Notes under the pieces: model-generated | Databases searched by the model: none | Seen by the model: only the letters and a program-made list of their open reading frames with translations | What the model was told of the DNA's origin: nothing | NCBI GenBank assembly: GCA_015501595.1 | Contig: JADNRX010000117.1 | Coordinates: 79,977-143,976 of the forward strand | Direction: 5' to 3' | From: Hymenopellis radicata | Taxonomy: Eukaryota > Basidiomycota > Agaricomycetes > Agaricales > Physalacriaceae | DNA: 64,000 nt | Position numbers and translations under genes: made by a program | Part shown: positions 43,138 through 55,613 of the stretch, piece after piece | Numbering within the stretch: position 1 is the stretch's first letter | Layout: each line of letters starts with the position of its first letter

Positions 43138-44568
43138 ATGATGGCGTTGCTCATCTATTTCGATTGTTCTTGTTATTATCGGCAGCCTTGACGGTGCTAG
43201 GAAACGACTCTCAGGATGCCGTCGTCGAGGACTTTTTCTCGGGAAGCTCAAACCACACAAACAACTGGGCAGTCCTGGTCTCTGCATCAAAATATTGGTT
43301 TAATTATCGGGTATTCTCTTTCTTCACCCCGCTCAGCTTAGTCTGACGGCTGTTACAGCATATGTCGAATGCACTTGGAATGTACGCGTCTGGATTAGCC
43401 TGAGTGACTGCGATGAGCTCAACAACGACCACGACAGGTACCGTACCGTCAAGCGGCTCGGCATCCCGGACTCTAATATCATCCTGATGCTCGCAGACGA
43501 CGCAGCCTGCAATGCACGGAACAAGTTCCCGGCGAACGTCTACGCGAATACGGGACACGCGCTCGATCTGTATGGCGACAACATCGAAGTAGATTACCGT
43601 GGCTATGAGGTGACGGTGGAGAATGTAATACGGCTGTTGACTGGTGCGTTATAGATATGTCGTTATGGCTTTTGGGACTTAATATTCTGCGCATAGGTCG
43701 AATGGAGCCTTCTGTACCTCGCTCGAAGCGACTGCTCACTGACGACCGTTCGAATATTTTCGTTTATATGACTGGACACGGCGGCAACGAGTTTCTCAAG
43801 TTCCAGGATAGCGAAGAAATCAGCGCTCACGATATTGCGGATGCATTTGAGCAGATGTACCAGAAGAAGCGGTGCGTTCAAAGCCGTCTTCATGTTCTGG
43901 TTTCTTACTCAGAGGCTCAGATACAACGAAATATTCTTCATGATGGATACTTGCCAGGCCACGAGCATGTACTCTCAAATTTACTCTCCCAACATTCTTG
44001 CTACTGGTTCTTCACAAGTCGGAGAGAACTCTTACTCAGTACGCCCTTCTCTGAGTCCGTAACGCTTCACTGATGGAACTTACAGTACAGCAATGATAAT
44101 GACCTAGGCGTGTCAATAATTGACCGCTATACTCACTACATCCTTCAGTTCATGGAGGGCATAAATAAGACTTCGCATACAACTATGGAGGATCTTGTCA
44201 GTTTTGCGCCTACCTCTATGACCAGTTGTCTAATCCAGCTCTTGACACAGTTCAACTACTACGACGTGAAAGCTATTGGCTCACATCCCGGAGTACGCTC
44301 CGATCTCTTTAATCGACGTCTCAGCGATACTCGTATCACTGATTTCTTTGGCGGTGTGGCGCACGTCGAGGTGTCGGAAGAGGAACCTAGACATACGCCT
44401 GTCAATACCGCAGAAGAGCGTCCTGGAACTGAGGAAACGCATCAGATTGTTAAGGCTGCTCCTCCGATGGTTCTTACTACACCACAGGGTACTACGAAGG
44501 CTTGGAGAACATGGGGATCGTTTGGAGTTGTGGGATTGTTGGTGGGATTGGTGGCACTGAAACGGTGA
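43138..44568 (+). CDS. GPI8: GPI-anchor transamidase catalytic subunit GPI8/PIG-K
   Basis: This is a C13 (legumain-type) cysteine peptidase that, within the ER transamidase complex, cleaves the C-terminal signal of proteins and attaches the GPI anchor. A signal peptide is followed by [20 protein letters not shown], an intron, [40 protein letters not shown], the catalytic His in [14 protein letters not shown], and the catalytic Cys in [20 protein letters not shown]. The C-terminal part has [19 protein letters not shown] and a final membrane helix ([19 protein letters not shown]). Only the start is a problem. The ATG at 43138 is one base out of frame with [15 protein letters not shown], and one extra T in the run 43158-43160 would join them into a normal signal peptide. 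The gene is essential in yeast, so an error is the likelier reason. Confidence 0.88.
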
Positions 44569-44829
44569 TGTTGTATATACGAATTTCGTATATTGTAGAA
44601 TGAATATATTTACTCTTAATCAGGTACGCCACGCTTCATCCTCTTTGGCATTGATGATTACTAACGATCATCCCGGCGTAGATCGTATCTGTTCAAACGG
44701 ACACTATCGCGATGTTGAAGAACCGTATAACCGCGCTTGAAGCCCCTCAGTGTCAGAGAGGACAAGGTTGCCCATTAAAAGCTCAGCGGAAAGGGGGGAT
44801 CCGTTAACGGTTTTCTCCCAGAGCCCACC

Positions 44830-46009
44830 ATGCATCTAACTGTACCCATTCTTTCGTTAACTATATTTTCAGCTTTCCTGTCTGTCTCTGCCCGTATTGG
44901 CTTCCAACCACCACCTAATCGCGACGTCGTCCCGTACCTTAATAATGCCGCGCGCATGAGCCAAGGCCTCCCTCTTCTCAAGCCGAAGCGACTGTTCTCA
45001 AAAAGTGCGTCTTACTTTGCGTTCTCTTTCGCTTGTTTGTCTGACGCGTTGCAGAATCGACTTCAACACCTTCTGGCTTCCCCAATTTCTGGCATGTTAC
45101 CGAAAACACAGTGTGCGTAATGACATCTGGCAACAAAAAATTACGGCGTGCTAAGAGCTAGAGATAGACAAACTGGCGCTTTGGGATGCTATGACAGCGC
45201 TGGAAATCCGCTTGGGTTTATCTCACCTGGAGGGCCCTTGACGCTTCCCCCGACAACCAAAACGACTACCCCCGATCGAAGGTCTACGTACACATATCCA
45301 AGTTGGGATTTTCCCACTCCCAGTACACCCGATGGAATATTTCCTATCTACATTTCGGCAAGACTTCTCAGAGGTAGCATTCTTCACAACTTTGAGCTGA
45401 GGTCTATCTAGGGACAGACAACGTATACCCTACAAGGCCTGGGGAGCTGTAGCGGCGGACTCGATCTCAAGCCCACGAGCTCGGAGTATGTCCCAAGCTC
45501 TCAGCCTTATGAGTCTTTCTGAAGCGCTTGGTAGCCACGTTCCTATTCGTATCTCTGCGAATTACAGTACGCTCTGCAGCTTAGTCTCTGTCTAAAGGTC
45601 TGACAGCACCTCAGATCCCAAGGGCTATGTTCCGAACTGCGTGAGCGGCGTCGCCAGTCTGAAAGTCGAACCGTGGATCTGGTCTATTGACTCCAGCACT
45701 GGAGAACTCAAGGCTCAGTGGATCAACTCGGATGGATGTGAATCTCTTACGCTTTTCTTTGCGTGTGCTGTGCTGACCCTCTGCAGCCACGACTCCGAAC
45801 TATCTTTACTACAACTCCGCCATGCAGTATATCTGGTTGGTTGGGGACTACGAGGCCGCGCGATCGTTTATTGGCGACTCAGAGCCAATCGTAAGTTGTT
45901 CTTGTTCACCGATGATTATTCGGCAGCGAATTGAGACTAACATCAACTTCAGTCTATCTACTTCGGTACTTTAGCTGATTGGGACGGCTACTTCTTTCCT
46001 CAAGTCTAA
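44830..46009 (+). CDS. Secreted protein of unknown function
   Basis: The ATG at 44830 starts a signal peptide (MHLTVPILSLTIFSAFLSVS). A mature part follows with IGFQPPPNRDVVPYLNNAAR and MSQGLPLLKPKRL. Later exons read DRQTGALGCYDSAGNPLGFI, then GVASLKVEPWIWSIDSSTGE with LKAQWINSDG, NSAMQYIWLVGDYEAA and IYFGTLADWDGYFFPQV before a TAA at 46007-46009. About six exons are needed; borders in the middle (45400-45640) are uncertain. The pattern is common in extracellular proteins of Agaricomycetes that I cannot name. It sits upstream of the GH3 pair in the same direction. About 300 residues are expected. Confidence 0.55.
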
Positions 46010-46581
46010 TGGGTTTCGGCCGTGGATATCCTGTCCTTACTCGCGCTTATCTTTGTGGAATCTCTAGAGTATGTTCATGCGACAATATGTATATATGCGG
46101 TATGTTCTTTGTGGATTACAGTTCTGCGTCGAAACGCTCTGTGACTGCTGCTTTCCCAAGTCCTCTTGGCGGGAAAACCACGGATAATCTTCAGGGCGTC
46201 TGTAAAATCTACTTCCTCGGATGCAAACGAAAGCTCAGAACACACATGACTCAACAATGGCACACTGACCTGCGCCGCATCGGTGCTCATCTGACCGCGG
46301 ATGAGCGGCAGATGCAGATGGAGGAGGTGCTTCCCATCTGGTAGGCGACATCTTGGAGCCGCGACGCTTGTTTCTAGAGTCTTGCTGGAATGTCCCAAAC
46401 GTAAGTTCACGCCCAAAGTGTAAGCCTGGAAGTGTTTCCGCACTCGCATTCCCCGGACTCCGGATTTTGCGGGACGGACTTGCGGCTGTAGGCAATCAGT
46501 GATCTGAGCCTCTACCCTGAGCAAGTACGACCATGTCAAAAACTTCGCGTCTGGGGAAAGAAATATCGTCGTTCTTTCGTC

Positions 46582-49500
46582 ATGTCCGTACGCCTACTGG
46601 GATGGCTAGCATGCCTCCCGTTCATCCTGGCGCAGTCGCCGTTGAACGCGTCGAGTACATTGTCCTCCTCAGACCCGCTGTCATCCGCTTTTTCTGCATC
46701 GTCCGCTAGTGTTGCACCTTTGAGCGCACCGTCGTTATCGTCTCTGGCTTCTTCTGCGTTGCCTTCGTCGGTCAATGGCTCTTCAAGCGCCGTCGGAACC
46801 ACACTTGCTTCGTCTCCTGACGCGTCCCCGTCCACCACCACGCGAACTACAGTCCCGATCATGTCATACGCGTTCACGCCGTATCCTTCGCCAACGGCTA
46901 CTGGTGGCGCCCCAAGTGATCCCCAATCTCCACCCGAAGCTGGCTCCAACCAGGTCCCCGACTTTTCCGGGGCATGGGCTACAGCCTATGAGAAGGCTAA
47001 AGCGATGGTACGTATCTCATCTCGTTCTATTATCATGTCTGACTCATACATATATTTTCAAGGTCGCTAACTTCACGCTTGAAGAGAAGGTCAATGTCAC
47101 GACTGGCGTTGGTTGGGAAATTGGCCGATGTGTTGTAAGTCTCCTCGTTTCTTTCTCGGTCGTTGCTGTCCATTGACGGTTTTTTGGTAGGGCAATATAC
47201 CGGCCATTGAAGGAAAAGGCTTCCCGGGTCTTTGCTTGCAGGATTCGCCATTGGGCATTCGCCTCACTGACTTTGTGACTGCTTTCCCGACTGGCATTAA
47301 CGCAGCTGCGACGTACGTATGATTTATGGATACAATATCGATTTAATTCTCCCAATAGCTTCAACCGACGCCTGATTCGGCTTCGTGGACTGTTCATGGG
47401 TCGCGAACACGTAGGAAAAGGCGTCAATGTCGCTTTGGGCCCATGATGAACATGGGGCGAGTAGCTCAAGGTGGAAGGAATTGGGAAGGATTCGGCGCTG
47501 ATCCCTTCCTTACCGGAGAGGCTGCGTATGAGACTATTTTAGGCATGCAGGAAGCGGGTGTTCAAGCCTGTGCGAAGCATCTCGTTGGCAAGTGAGTGCT
47601 GGACGTGATGACATGGTAGTTGGTTCTCATCATTGGCTGGAATAGCGAACAAGAGCATCGTCGGACGCAGGAAAGTTCTGAGATTGATGATCGTACTCAA
47701 CACGAGATATATTCTCATCCATTCCTACGAAGCATCATGGCAGGTGTTACGAGCATGATGTGCAGCTATAGTACGCGACTTTCTCGTTCTTCCCAAATGA
47801 CCCAACCTGACTTTACTAGATTTGTTGAATGGCACTTACGCTTGCGAAACGGACAAGGTAATGAACGACATTATCAAACGGGAGTATGGGTTCCAAGGGT
47901 GTAAGTTTATTCTTGTCGTATCGGATATGTATGAATCACTGATTACCCGCAGATATCATGTCGGACTGGCAAGCAACTGAATCCACCATCTCAGCCATTA
48001 CGGGTTTGGATGTAAGCCTCCGTCTCTACCCCATCCAATCGCATCCGAACGTTCACCTTTAGATGACAATGCCAGGAGACGTGACAGTTACTTCTGGTGA
48101 CTCGTACTTTGGCGGAAACTTGACCGCCTACGTTCAAAATGGCACTATCCCGGAAGCTCGTGTTGACGACATGGGTGAGCAGTACCTTCCATCAAAACCA
48201 CCGTCTGACTTTCTTGGCAGCTACTCGTATCATTGCTGGATGGTTCTTTGTACATCAAGACAGTCCTTCGTATCCGGTTACGAACTTTGACTCGTCGCAC
48301 CCCGACAACGAGGACACCAATGAGCACATCGACGTCCAGGAAGACCATTATAAGCTCGTGCGCGAAATCGGCGCTGCAAGCACGGTCCTACTGAAGAATA
48401 CGAACAACGCGTTGCCGCTCAACAAACCGCGCACCTTGGTCCTCTTAGGATCCGATGCTGGTCCTAGTAGGTTTGGACCAAATCCGTTTGGTTCAGACCA
48501 AGTAAGATGATCGCATATACGCCTGACGTTCATAGACTCACCTGGTTCTTTACAGGGCGGTAACGATGGCATTCTCGCTATGGGCTGGGGATCCGGGTTT
48601 GTTCTCCATTCTATACCACGAACGCGTCGCATCGCTAATTACCTGCATTCAGAACTGCAACATTTCCGTATCTAATCTCGGTATGCATATATCGCTCACA
48701 ATAATCATGCTCCTAATCTCTTCCCAGCCTCTCGAAGCAATACAACAAAGAGCGCGGAAAGACCATACCACCCTTTCCTGGATGCTGGACGACTTCAACC
48801 TAACACGCGCTGCCTCCGCTGCGCTCAAGCAGTCTGCCGCATTGGTGTTCATCAATTCTGACTCTGGTGAGGGCTATCTGACTTTCGACGGCAATGAAGG
48901 AGACCGGTATGTTCATTTGAGATGATTTCGACGATTGATGGCTAAAAGTCTTCAACAGTAACAACTTGACCGCTTGGCATGGGGGCGATGACCTTGTACA
49001 GGCGACGGCGGCGTCAAATAATAACACGATTGTTATTGTTCATAGTGTTGGTCCGCTAATCCTGGAGCCGTGGATTGAACATCCTAATGTAACTGCGGTA
49101 TGTATATCTGAGAAAATATCCGGAGTTTGGCTGATGTCGTTGAAGGTGCTTTGGGCGGGAGCCCCAGGACAAGAAGCCGGTAACTCGATTGCTGATGTCC
49201 TCTATGGGGATTGGAATCCCTCTGGACGTCTGCCTTACACTATTGCGAAAAAGCCGGAAGACTACTCTGCGCAACTGGTCACTGGTGGCTCTGGAGATGA
49301 TATTCTCGTTGTTTCTTATACCGAAGGGTGAGTTTTCTTCGACCTCTCTTGCACATCTAACCATCGACTATCAGACTGAACATCGACTATCGTCACTTTG
49401 ATGCCGTTCGTATTACACTATGTTTGGAGACCTAGGCTTACTGATCCTTCTTAGAAAAATATCACTCCTCGCTACGAATTCGGCTTTGGACTGAGCTATA

Positions 49501-50036
49501 CTACGTTTGAGTACGACAGTTTATCGATCGAGAGGACGGGTAATGCAAGTGATCCCAAGGCCGCGGCCTGGGAAGCTGGTGAGCCCACGGAAATATCTGT
49601 AGGGTCTGGGACAGCAGCATGGTAATGAGCTTGTTCTGGTTCCTCGTCCTTCGTTCACCCTCGCCTAGGTTGCATGAGGATGCCTTCAAAGTAACGTTCA
49701 ACGTGCTGAACACTGGCTCGGTGTATGGTGGTGAAGTAAGATTCTTCAACGCTCCTGTCACAAGTGCATGCGTTGACTTAGACCTGTTTTTCCCAGATCC
49801 CACAGCTGTATCTGAACATGCCGGTTTCCGCTGAGGAGCCGCCGTCCATTTTGGAGGGCTTCGCCAATGTCGAGCTTGCGCCTGGGGAGAGCAAGGAGGT
49901 GACGATCTATTTGTCGCGATACGCGGTGTCTATCTGGGATACTGTCGCCCAAGGATGGAGGAGGCCCGAGGGAACTATCGGTGTGACCGTTGGTGCGAGC
50001 TCTCGGGATGGGCGTCTCTTTGGTTCGCTGCCTTGA
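46582..50036 (+). CDS. GH3 beta-glucosidase, upstream tandem copy
   Basis: The enzyme should release glucose from cellobiose and short beta-glucans outside the cell. A signal peptide (MSVRLLGWLACLPFILAQ) is followed by about 100 residues rich in Ser, Thr and Ala, possibly O-glycosylated. The GH3 N-domain reads FTLEEKVNVTTGVGWEIGRC, GKGFPGLCLQDSPLGIR and KHLVGNEQEHRR, with the nucleophile Asp in IMSDWQATESTISAITGLD. The second domain has HYKLVREIGAASTVLLKN, the segment FINSDSGEGY that carries the acid/base Glu in fungal GH3 enzymes, and GQEAGNSIADVLYGDWNPSG. A fibronectin-III-like domain ends the protein. At 47440-47442 the codons for LGPMMNM are one C short, giving TGATGA in the literal frame; the downstream twin codes for the full motif. 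I count at least a dozen short introns, and the rest of the gene reads through. Confidence 0.85.
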
Positions 50037-51591
50037 TGATGACTAGTAGATTTTTGCCTCCTTGCCATTTTCTTTTACTTAATGCTTGATTTATCTGCGT
50101 CGTTTCGGCCTCACGAAATTCATCACGTCCATTTCAGCAATAGTTCAAGGTAATTGGCCGGAAACGATGTCCGAAGTACACACGGCAGCAAGGAAAGTCA
50201 TCCAGGACTAACGCTCTTCACCCTGACAGTCATGGGTTCCCTCAGGATTTCGGATACGACCCGTGCGAGTCTGTTACGAGTCGAGCAAGGTAGCCTAAGG
50301 TAGCCGGGATCCTGGTAGGTTCTGATCCTAGTTCAATGGTCATCATCAGGTGCTCTGGTGTCGGCATCGAGCGTCCATAACCAGATTCATCCGCCTTGCG
50401 GTTCTCAGGCTTTCTTAGGTCCTTGGATTGCGAAGTGATGCTACACATGCAAGCCGATGTGCGGCATTGATCTTGACCTCGTTATTGAAACGCTTGACCA
50501 CCTTGACGGCTTGAGCTTGATCATCTACTGCCTAGATCTTCCTGATGAGACTTCACCCTCTGATATATTAGTACTATCAGTACACGAAGAACAACCTGAG
50601 GGCCTTCTTTACAAACGAGTACTCGAACTTTACCGCCCGGTAGCTGGTCGGCCAGCAGTGGCGGGCGACCGCCGCTGATGTAACCTCCTCCTACTAGAAA
50701 GAGGTAGCTTCATTCGCCCAGACTACGCATAAACTATATATACGCAGCTCATGTGCTTCGGTATAAGGTGATGCCAACAGCTACTTTTTCCCTTAGTGAT
50801 GTTCATTCTCTTGGATTCTCTTTACTCAGTGTTATCAGACTCATCAGCTAGGTCTATGGAAGATCTAGATCAAGTTTATGGGACAGTACGTGCATGTGGA
50901 ATGTTTTCTACGCCCGACAGTTCTCCGTTATCCTCGACGCCTCATAAACTCTTGCTTGACTCTTGTCTTCCAAGTCCTCCTTTGCGGGACAACGGAGATT
51001 TAAAGCCGGTCAACCCGGTTGCTTTTAGAAGTCGAAGATCTGCTTCCACGACAAACAAGCGATCAGAACACATGTCGTGGGATCTGTATTGCTATGAGCG
51101 CTATCCCCGCAGGCACTGCGCCACACTTGTGACTTGGTAAGAAACATGCGGTATATCGGGCCAAGAGCGGGGACGTTCTTAGTGGTTTCTATCTGAAGTT
51201 TGAACGACATCTAGCCGCGAGGCATGTTTCCAGATGGCCAGTATACCGCGGAACGGAGCGACTTCGGTAGAGGTAAATTAAGGTGCTTGTGCCTAGTACA
51301 GTGTCGGGATGGCAATCTTATGGTGGTAGGTAGAACATCGCACAGATCTCGCGTCTTTGGTTGGAAAAGCTGAGGTGTACGCGGACGTATTTCGGGCGCG
51401 CTTTTCGTCTTCGAGTTCGCGATCGAAACATTCCTCTTCGGGACTTATTACGTCACATGGTATGACCGAATCGTCTTGAGCTTCTTTCCGACCCTTTCCC
51501 CACACCTGACTGCCAACGAAGATGTTATTAAAGTCATTGCGATTTGAAAGGAGCCATCACCGGCACCTTCTCTCCCTTACTTTCCTTCATC
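50037..51591. other. Spacer between tandem GH3 genes, part of the duplication
   Basis: 50930-51130 resembles 46130-46330 (shared AAGTCCTC segment followed by GGGAAAA/GGGACAA, and GAACACA near the end). The duplication unit thus included some 500 bp upstream of the GH3 start. The remaining short open frames are not supported as genes. Confidence 0.45.
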
Positions 51592-54500
51592 ATGTCCGTA
51601 CGACTATTGGGATGGCTAGCCTGCCTTCCGTTCATCTTGGCCCAGCTGCCGTCTGACCCATCCAGCATCCTGTCTTCAGCGCTGAGCACCGCCGAGTCCT
51701 CCTCTTTCTATCCATCATCCTCGGGCCTCGCAGTTTCGGCCACCTCTGTGTCCTCGCTGTCATCGGCATCTCCCACTTTGTCGTTTTCTGTGTTCCCTTC
51801 GTCCGTCAACGTCTCTGCGACGACGGTCGAATCCACCACACTCGCTTCTTCATCTTCGATCCCTTCGAGCAATGTTACTTCCGTTCTGTCATCTAGTGCC
51901 GCGTCTCCTACCACCACCACGAGAAACACGGTTCCGATCATGTCATACACGTTCTCGCCATACCCTTCTCCTACGGCTACTGGCGGAGTTCCGACAGATC
52001 CCAAAGCTCCACCCGAAAGTGGGTCCAACGCGCTGCCTGACTTTTCGGCGGCGTGGACTGCAGCCTTTGAAAAGGCCAAAGCAATGGTTCGTGACATATG
52101 GCGCCTATTTATGGGCAATGATGCCCGTCATCTCATATTCCACTCACGCGCAGTCATCAGGTGGCTACCTTTACGCTCGAGGAAAAGGTCAACGTCACGA
52201 CTGGAGTTGGCTGGCAAGTCGGTCGCTGCGTGGTGTGTTACCTCTTTTCGTCATTTTCTTTACCATGACCGTTTTCTACAGGGCAATATACCGCCTATTG
52301 GAAAAGGTTTCCCTGGTCTTTGCTTGGAAGATTCACCTTTGGGCGTACGTCTCGCAGACTTCGTTACTGCGTTCCCGACTGGCGTTAATGCGGCTGCAAC
52401 GTATGTTGCACTGATGGATCAGATCCTCACGTAATTCTGATATTATGTTCTCAATAGCTTCAACCGCCGTCTTATCCGTCTTCGTGGCCTGCTGATGGGT
52501 CGAGAACACGTCGCGAAAGGCGTTCACGTCGCTTTGGGACCCATGATGAACATGGGGCGAATAGCACAAGGCGGAAGGAATTGGGAAGGATTCGGCGCTG
52601 ATCCCTTCCTTACCGGAGAGGCTGCATATGAGACTATTCTAGGTATGCAGGAAGCAGGTGTCCAAGCTTGCGCGAAGCACCTTATTGGCAAGTGAGTGAT
52701 GGACGCGTTGACATGATACTTAGTTCTTATTATTTTCTAGCGAGCAAGAACATCGTCGAACACAAGAAAGCTCCGACGTTGATGATCGAACTCTGCACGA
52801 GATTTACTCTCATCCTTTCCTGCGTAGCGTCATGGCCGGTGTTGCGAGCATGATGTGCAGCTACAGTGCGCCGTTCTACTTGCTTTTACACCCCAGAACT
52901 CAAGTTCATTATTTATTAGATCTGCTGAACGGACATACGCTTGTGAAAATGACAAGGTCATGAACGATATTATCAAGCGGGAATACGGATTCCAGGGGTG
53001 TCAGTCTCCTCGTCGCACGTCAGCTATCAATCACTCATCATCTTGGCAGATATCATGTCAGATTGGCAGGCAACTGAGTCCACCATCTCAGCGATCACGG
53101 GTCTGGATGTAAGCCTATACTGATTGCGTCCAATGGATGTCGTTCAACCACTACTAGATGACCATGCCAGGAGATGTAACATTCAATTCTGGAGACTCCT
53201 ATTTCGGCGCAAATCTGACGGCTTATGTTCACAACGACACCATCCCCGAAGCTCGTGTTGACGACATGGGTAAGAGGCAGATAATGATACGATTTCTATC
53301 TGACTTTCTTGGTAGCTACTCGCATCATTGCGGCATGGTACTATGTACACCAAGACGATCCTTCTTTCCGCCACGAACTTTGACTCGTCGCATCCCGACA
53401 GCGAAGCCACCAATGAACATATCGACGTACAGGAAGATCACTATAAACTCGTACGTGAAATTGGCGCCGCAAGCACGGTTCTTCTCAAGAATACGAATGA
53501 TGTGCTCCCGCTTAATAAACCGCGGACGTTGGTCTTATTGGGATCTGATGCTGGTCCTAGTCGGTTTGGACCGAATCCGTTTGGACCGGACCAGGTAAGA
53601 TCGTTGTATACACCTGACGTTCATAGAACTCAGCTGGTTCTTTCTAGGGCGGTAACGATGGCATTCTGGCCATGGGCTGGGGCTCCGGGTATGTTTTTCG
53701 GGACATGTCTCAAACATCGCATCGCTAATTTCCTACTTGCATTTGTAGCACTGCAACGTTCCCTTATCTTGTTTCGGTATGAATGCGCCGCTTGCAGTGA
53801 TCAGGCATCTTACTTTTTCCAGCCTCTTGAAGCTATCCAGCAAAGAGCTCGGAAAGATCATACCACCATTACATGGATGCTAGACGATTTCAATCTTGCT
53901 CGTGCCAGCTCTATGGCAACCAAGCAATCTGCCGCATTGGTCTTCATCAACTCCGACTCCGGTGAAGGATATATTACTGTCGACGGTAATGAAGGAGACC
54001 GGTACGCGTATGTGTCGAAAGTCATCTGATAACTGCAACCTTTACAGTAAAAACTTGACCGCTTGGCACGGTGGCGATGCGCTTGTGCAAGCGGCGGCGG
54101 CGCAAAATAACAATACGATTGTTATCGTTAACAGTGTTGGTCCGCTAATCGTGGAGCCGTGGATTGAGCATCCCAACGTCTCTGCCGTATGTATCTATCA
54201 ACAGTCACTGGCCTTAATTAATGTCGCCGAAGGTCCTTTGGGCGGGAGCGTCGGGACAAGAAGCCGGAAACGCCATTGCCGATGTCTTATATGGGGATTG
54301 GAATCCCTCCGCACGCCTGCCATACACTATCGCGAAGAGGCCGGAAGACTACTCTGCTCAATTGGTCACTGGTGGAACTGGAAATGACATCCTCGATATA
54401 CCCTACACCGAAGGGTGAGTCTTCTCTGACTGGCACGCACTTTTTCACACATCTAACAAATCATCAGACTGTACATTGACTACCGTCACTTCGACGCTGT

Positions 54501-55120
54501 TCGTACCGACTACTTTTCGGAGACGTAGGCTCATTCATTCTTCAGGAAAACATCACTCCTCGTTTCGAATTCGGCTTCGGACTGAGCTATACCACTTTCG
54601 AGTACGACACTTTATCAATCGAAAGGACCGGCAACGTAAATGATCCTATGGCTGCTGCGTGGGAAGCTGGTGAAGCTACAGAAATCTTTGTTGGGTCGGG
54701 GACGGCAGCATGGTATGAGCTTGTTCTGAGGATATGTATGACCTTTGCTTATCATTCGCTAGGCTTCACGAGGACGCCTTCAAAGTAACATTCAACGTGC
54801 GAAACAGTGGCGCAGTGTATGGTGGCGAAGTAAGGTTGTTTGCTCGTCTCCTAGTGCGTGAATTGACTTGTGTTTCCCAGATCCCACAACTGTATCTGAA
54901 CATGCCGGCTTCGGCCGAAGAGCCGCCATCCATCCTAGAGGGCTTCGACAATGTCGAGCTTTCGCCAGGGGAGAGCAAGGAGGTGACAATCTTTTTGTCA
55001 CGCTACGCTGTGTCTATCTGGGATACTGTCGCCCAAGGCTGGAGAAGGCCCGAGGGAACTATTGGTGTCACTGTTGGTGCCAGTTCCCGCGACGGGCGTC
55101 TTTTCGGTTCACTGCCTTGA
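51592..55120 (+). CDS. GH3 beta-glucosidase, downstream tandem copy
   Basis: This is a direct duplicate of the gene at 46582-50036 with the same intron positions. The signal peptide is nearly identical and the Ser/Thr-rich stretch is longer (about 140 residues). The motif order is kept: FTLEEKVNVTTGVGWQVGRC, GPMMNMGRIAQGGRNWEGFG, SDWQATESTISAITGLD, FINSDSGEGYITVDGNEGDR, GQEAGNAIADVLYGDWNPSA, and the end YAVSIWDTVAQGWRRPEGTI. Two frame breaks are visible. At 52931-52935 one A is missing, so the frame for NGTYACENDKV is lost. At 53368-53372 two C's are missing before TNFDSSHPDSE. Both sites are homopolymers that the twin reads correctly. Either this copy is decaying or, more likely given similar breaks elsewhere, the sequence has errors. 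Confidence 0.83.
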
Positions 55121-55613
55121 TGCCACATAGAGCTTCCGAACTTGTCGTTAGAACTAATCCACTCCTTATCGCTGCTTGCTTTTTGGACATATTGATATTC
55201 TGTCGTTGTCGACTACTTAATACTACGCTGTTCGTTGCATGTTGCTTGGAAACCACGGCACCATTTGGGATACCAGCAGTTAGTTGAATAGGCGGCTGTG
55301 CTCTTTCGAGAATACGATCCGATCGTTGGCGAGCTGCCTCTATTCCTGACCATCAGTTGGTGACTGCATATTTCAGCGCTATCTTTAATCTTACAACTAC
55401 CTACCAACTTTTCTATCTCAATGCTCAGCGCTCAGCGCTTAGTCACAACCGCTCGCCCTGCTCGCCCCATGCTTGACAACGCGCTAGATCTGCCATCACT
55501 GTCAGCTTGCTACATCATACATGGTGATACTCATCGATGCTCTGAATCTGTCCTTTTCCCAGCTTCTAGCCATGCGTACAGATTCTAAACTGTAACCGCT
55601 ACTGATATCAACG

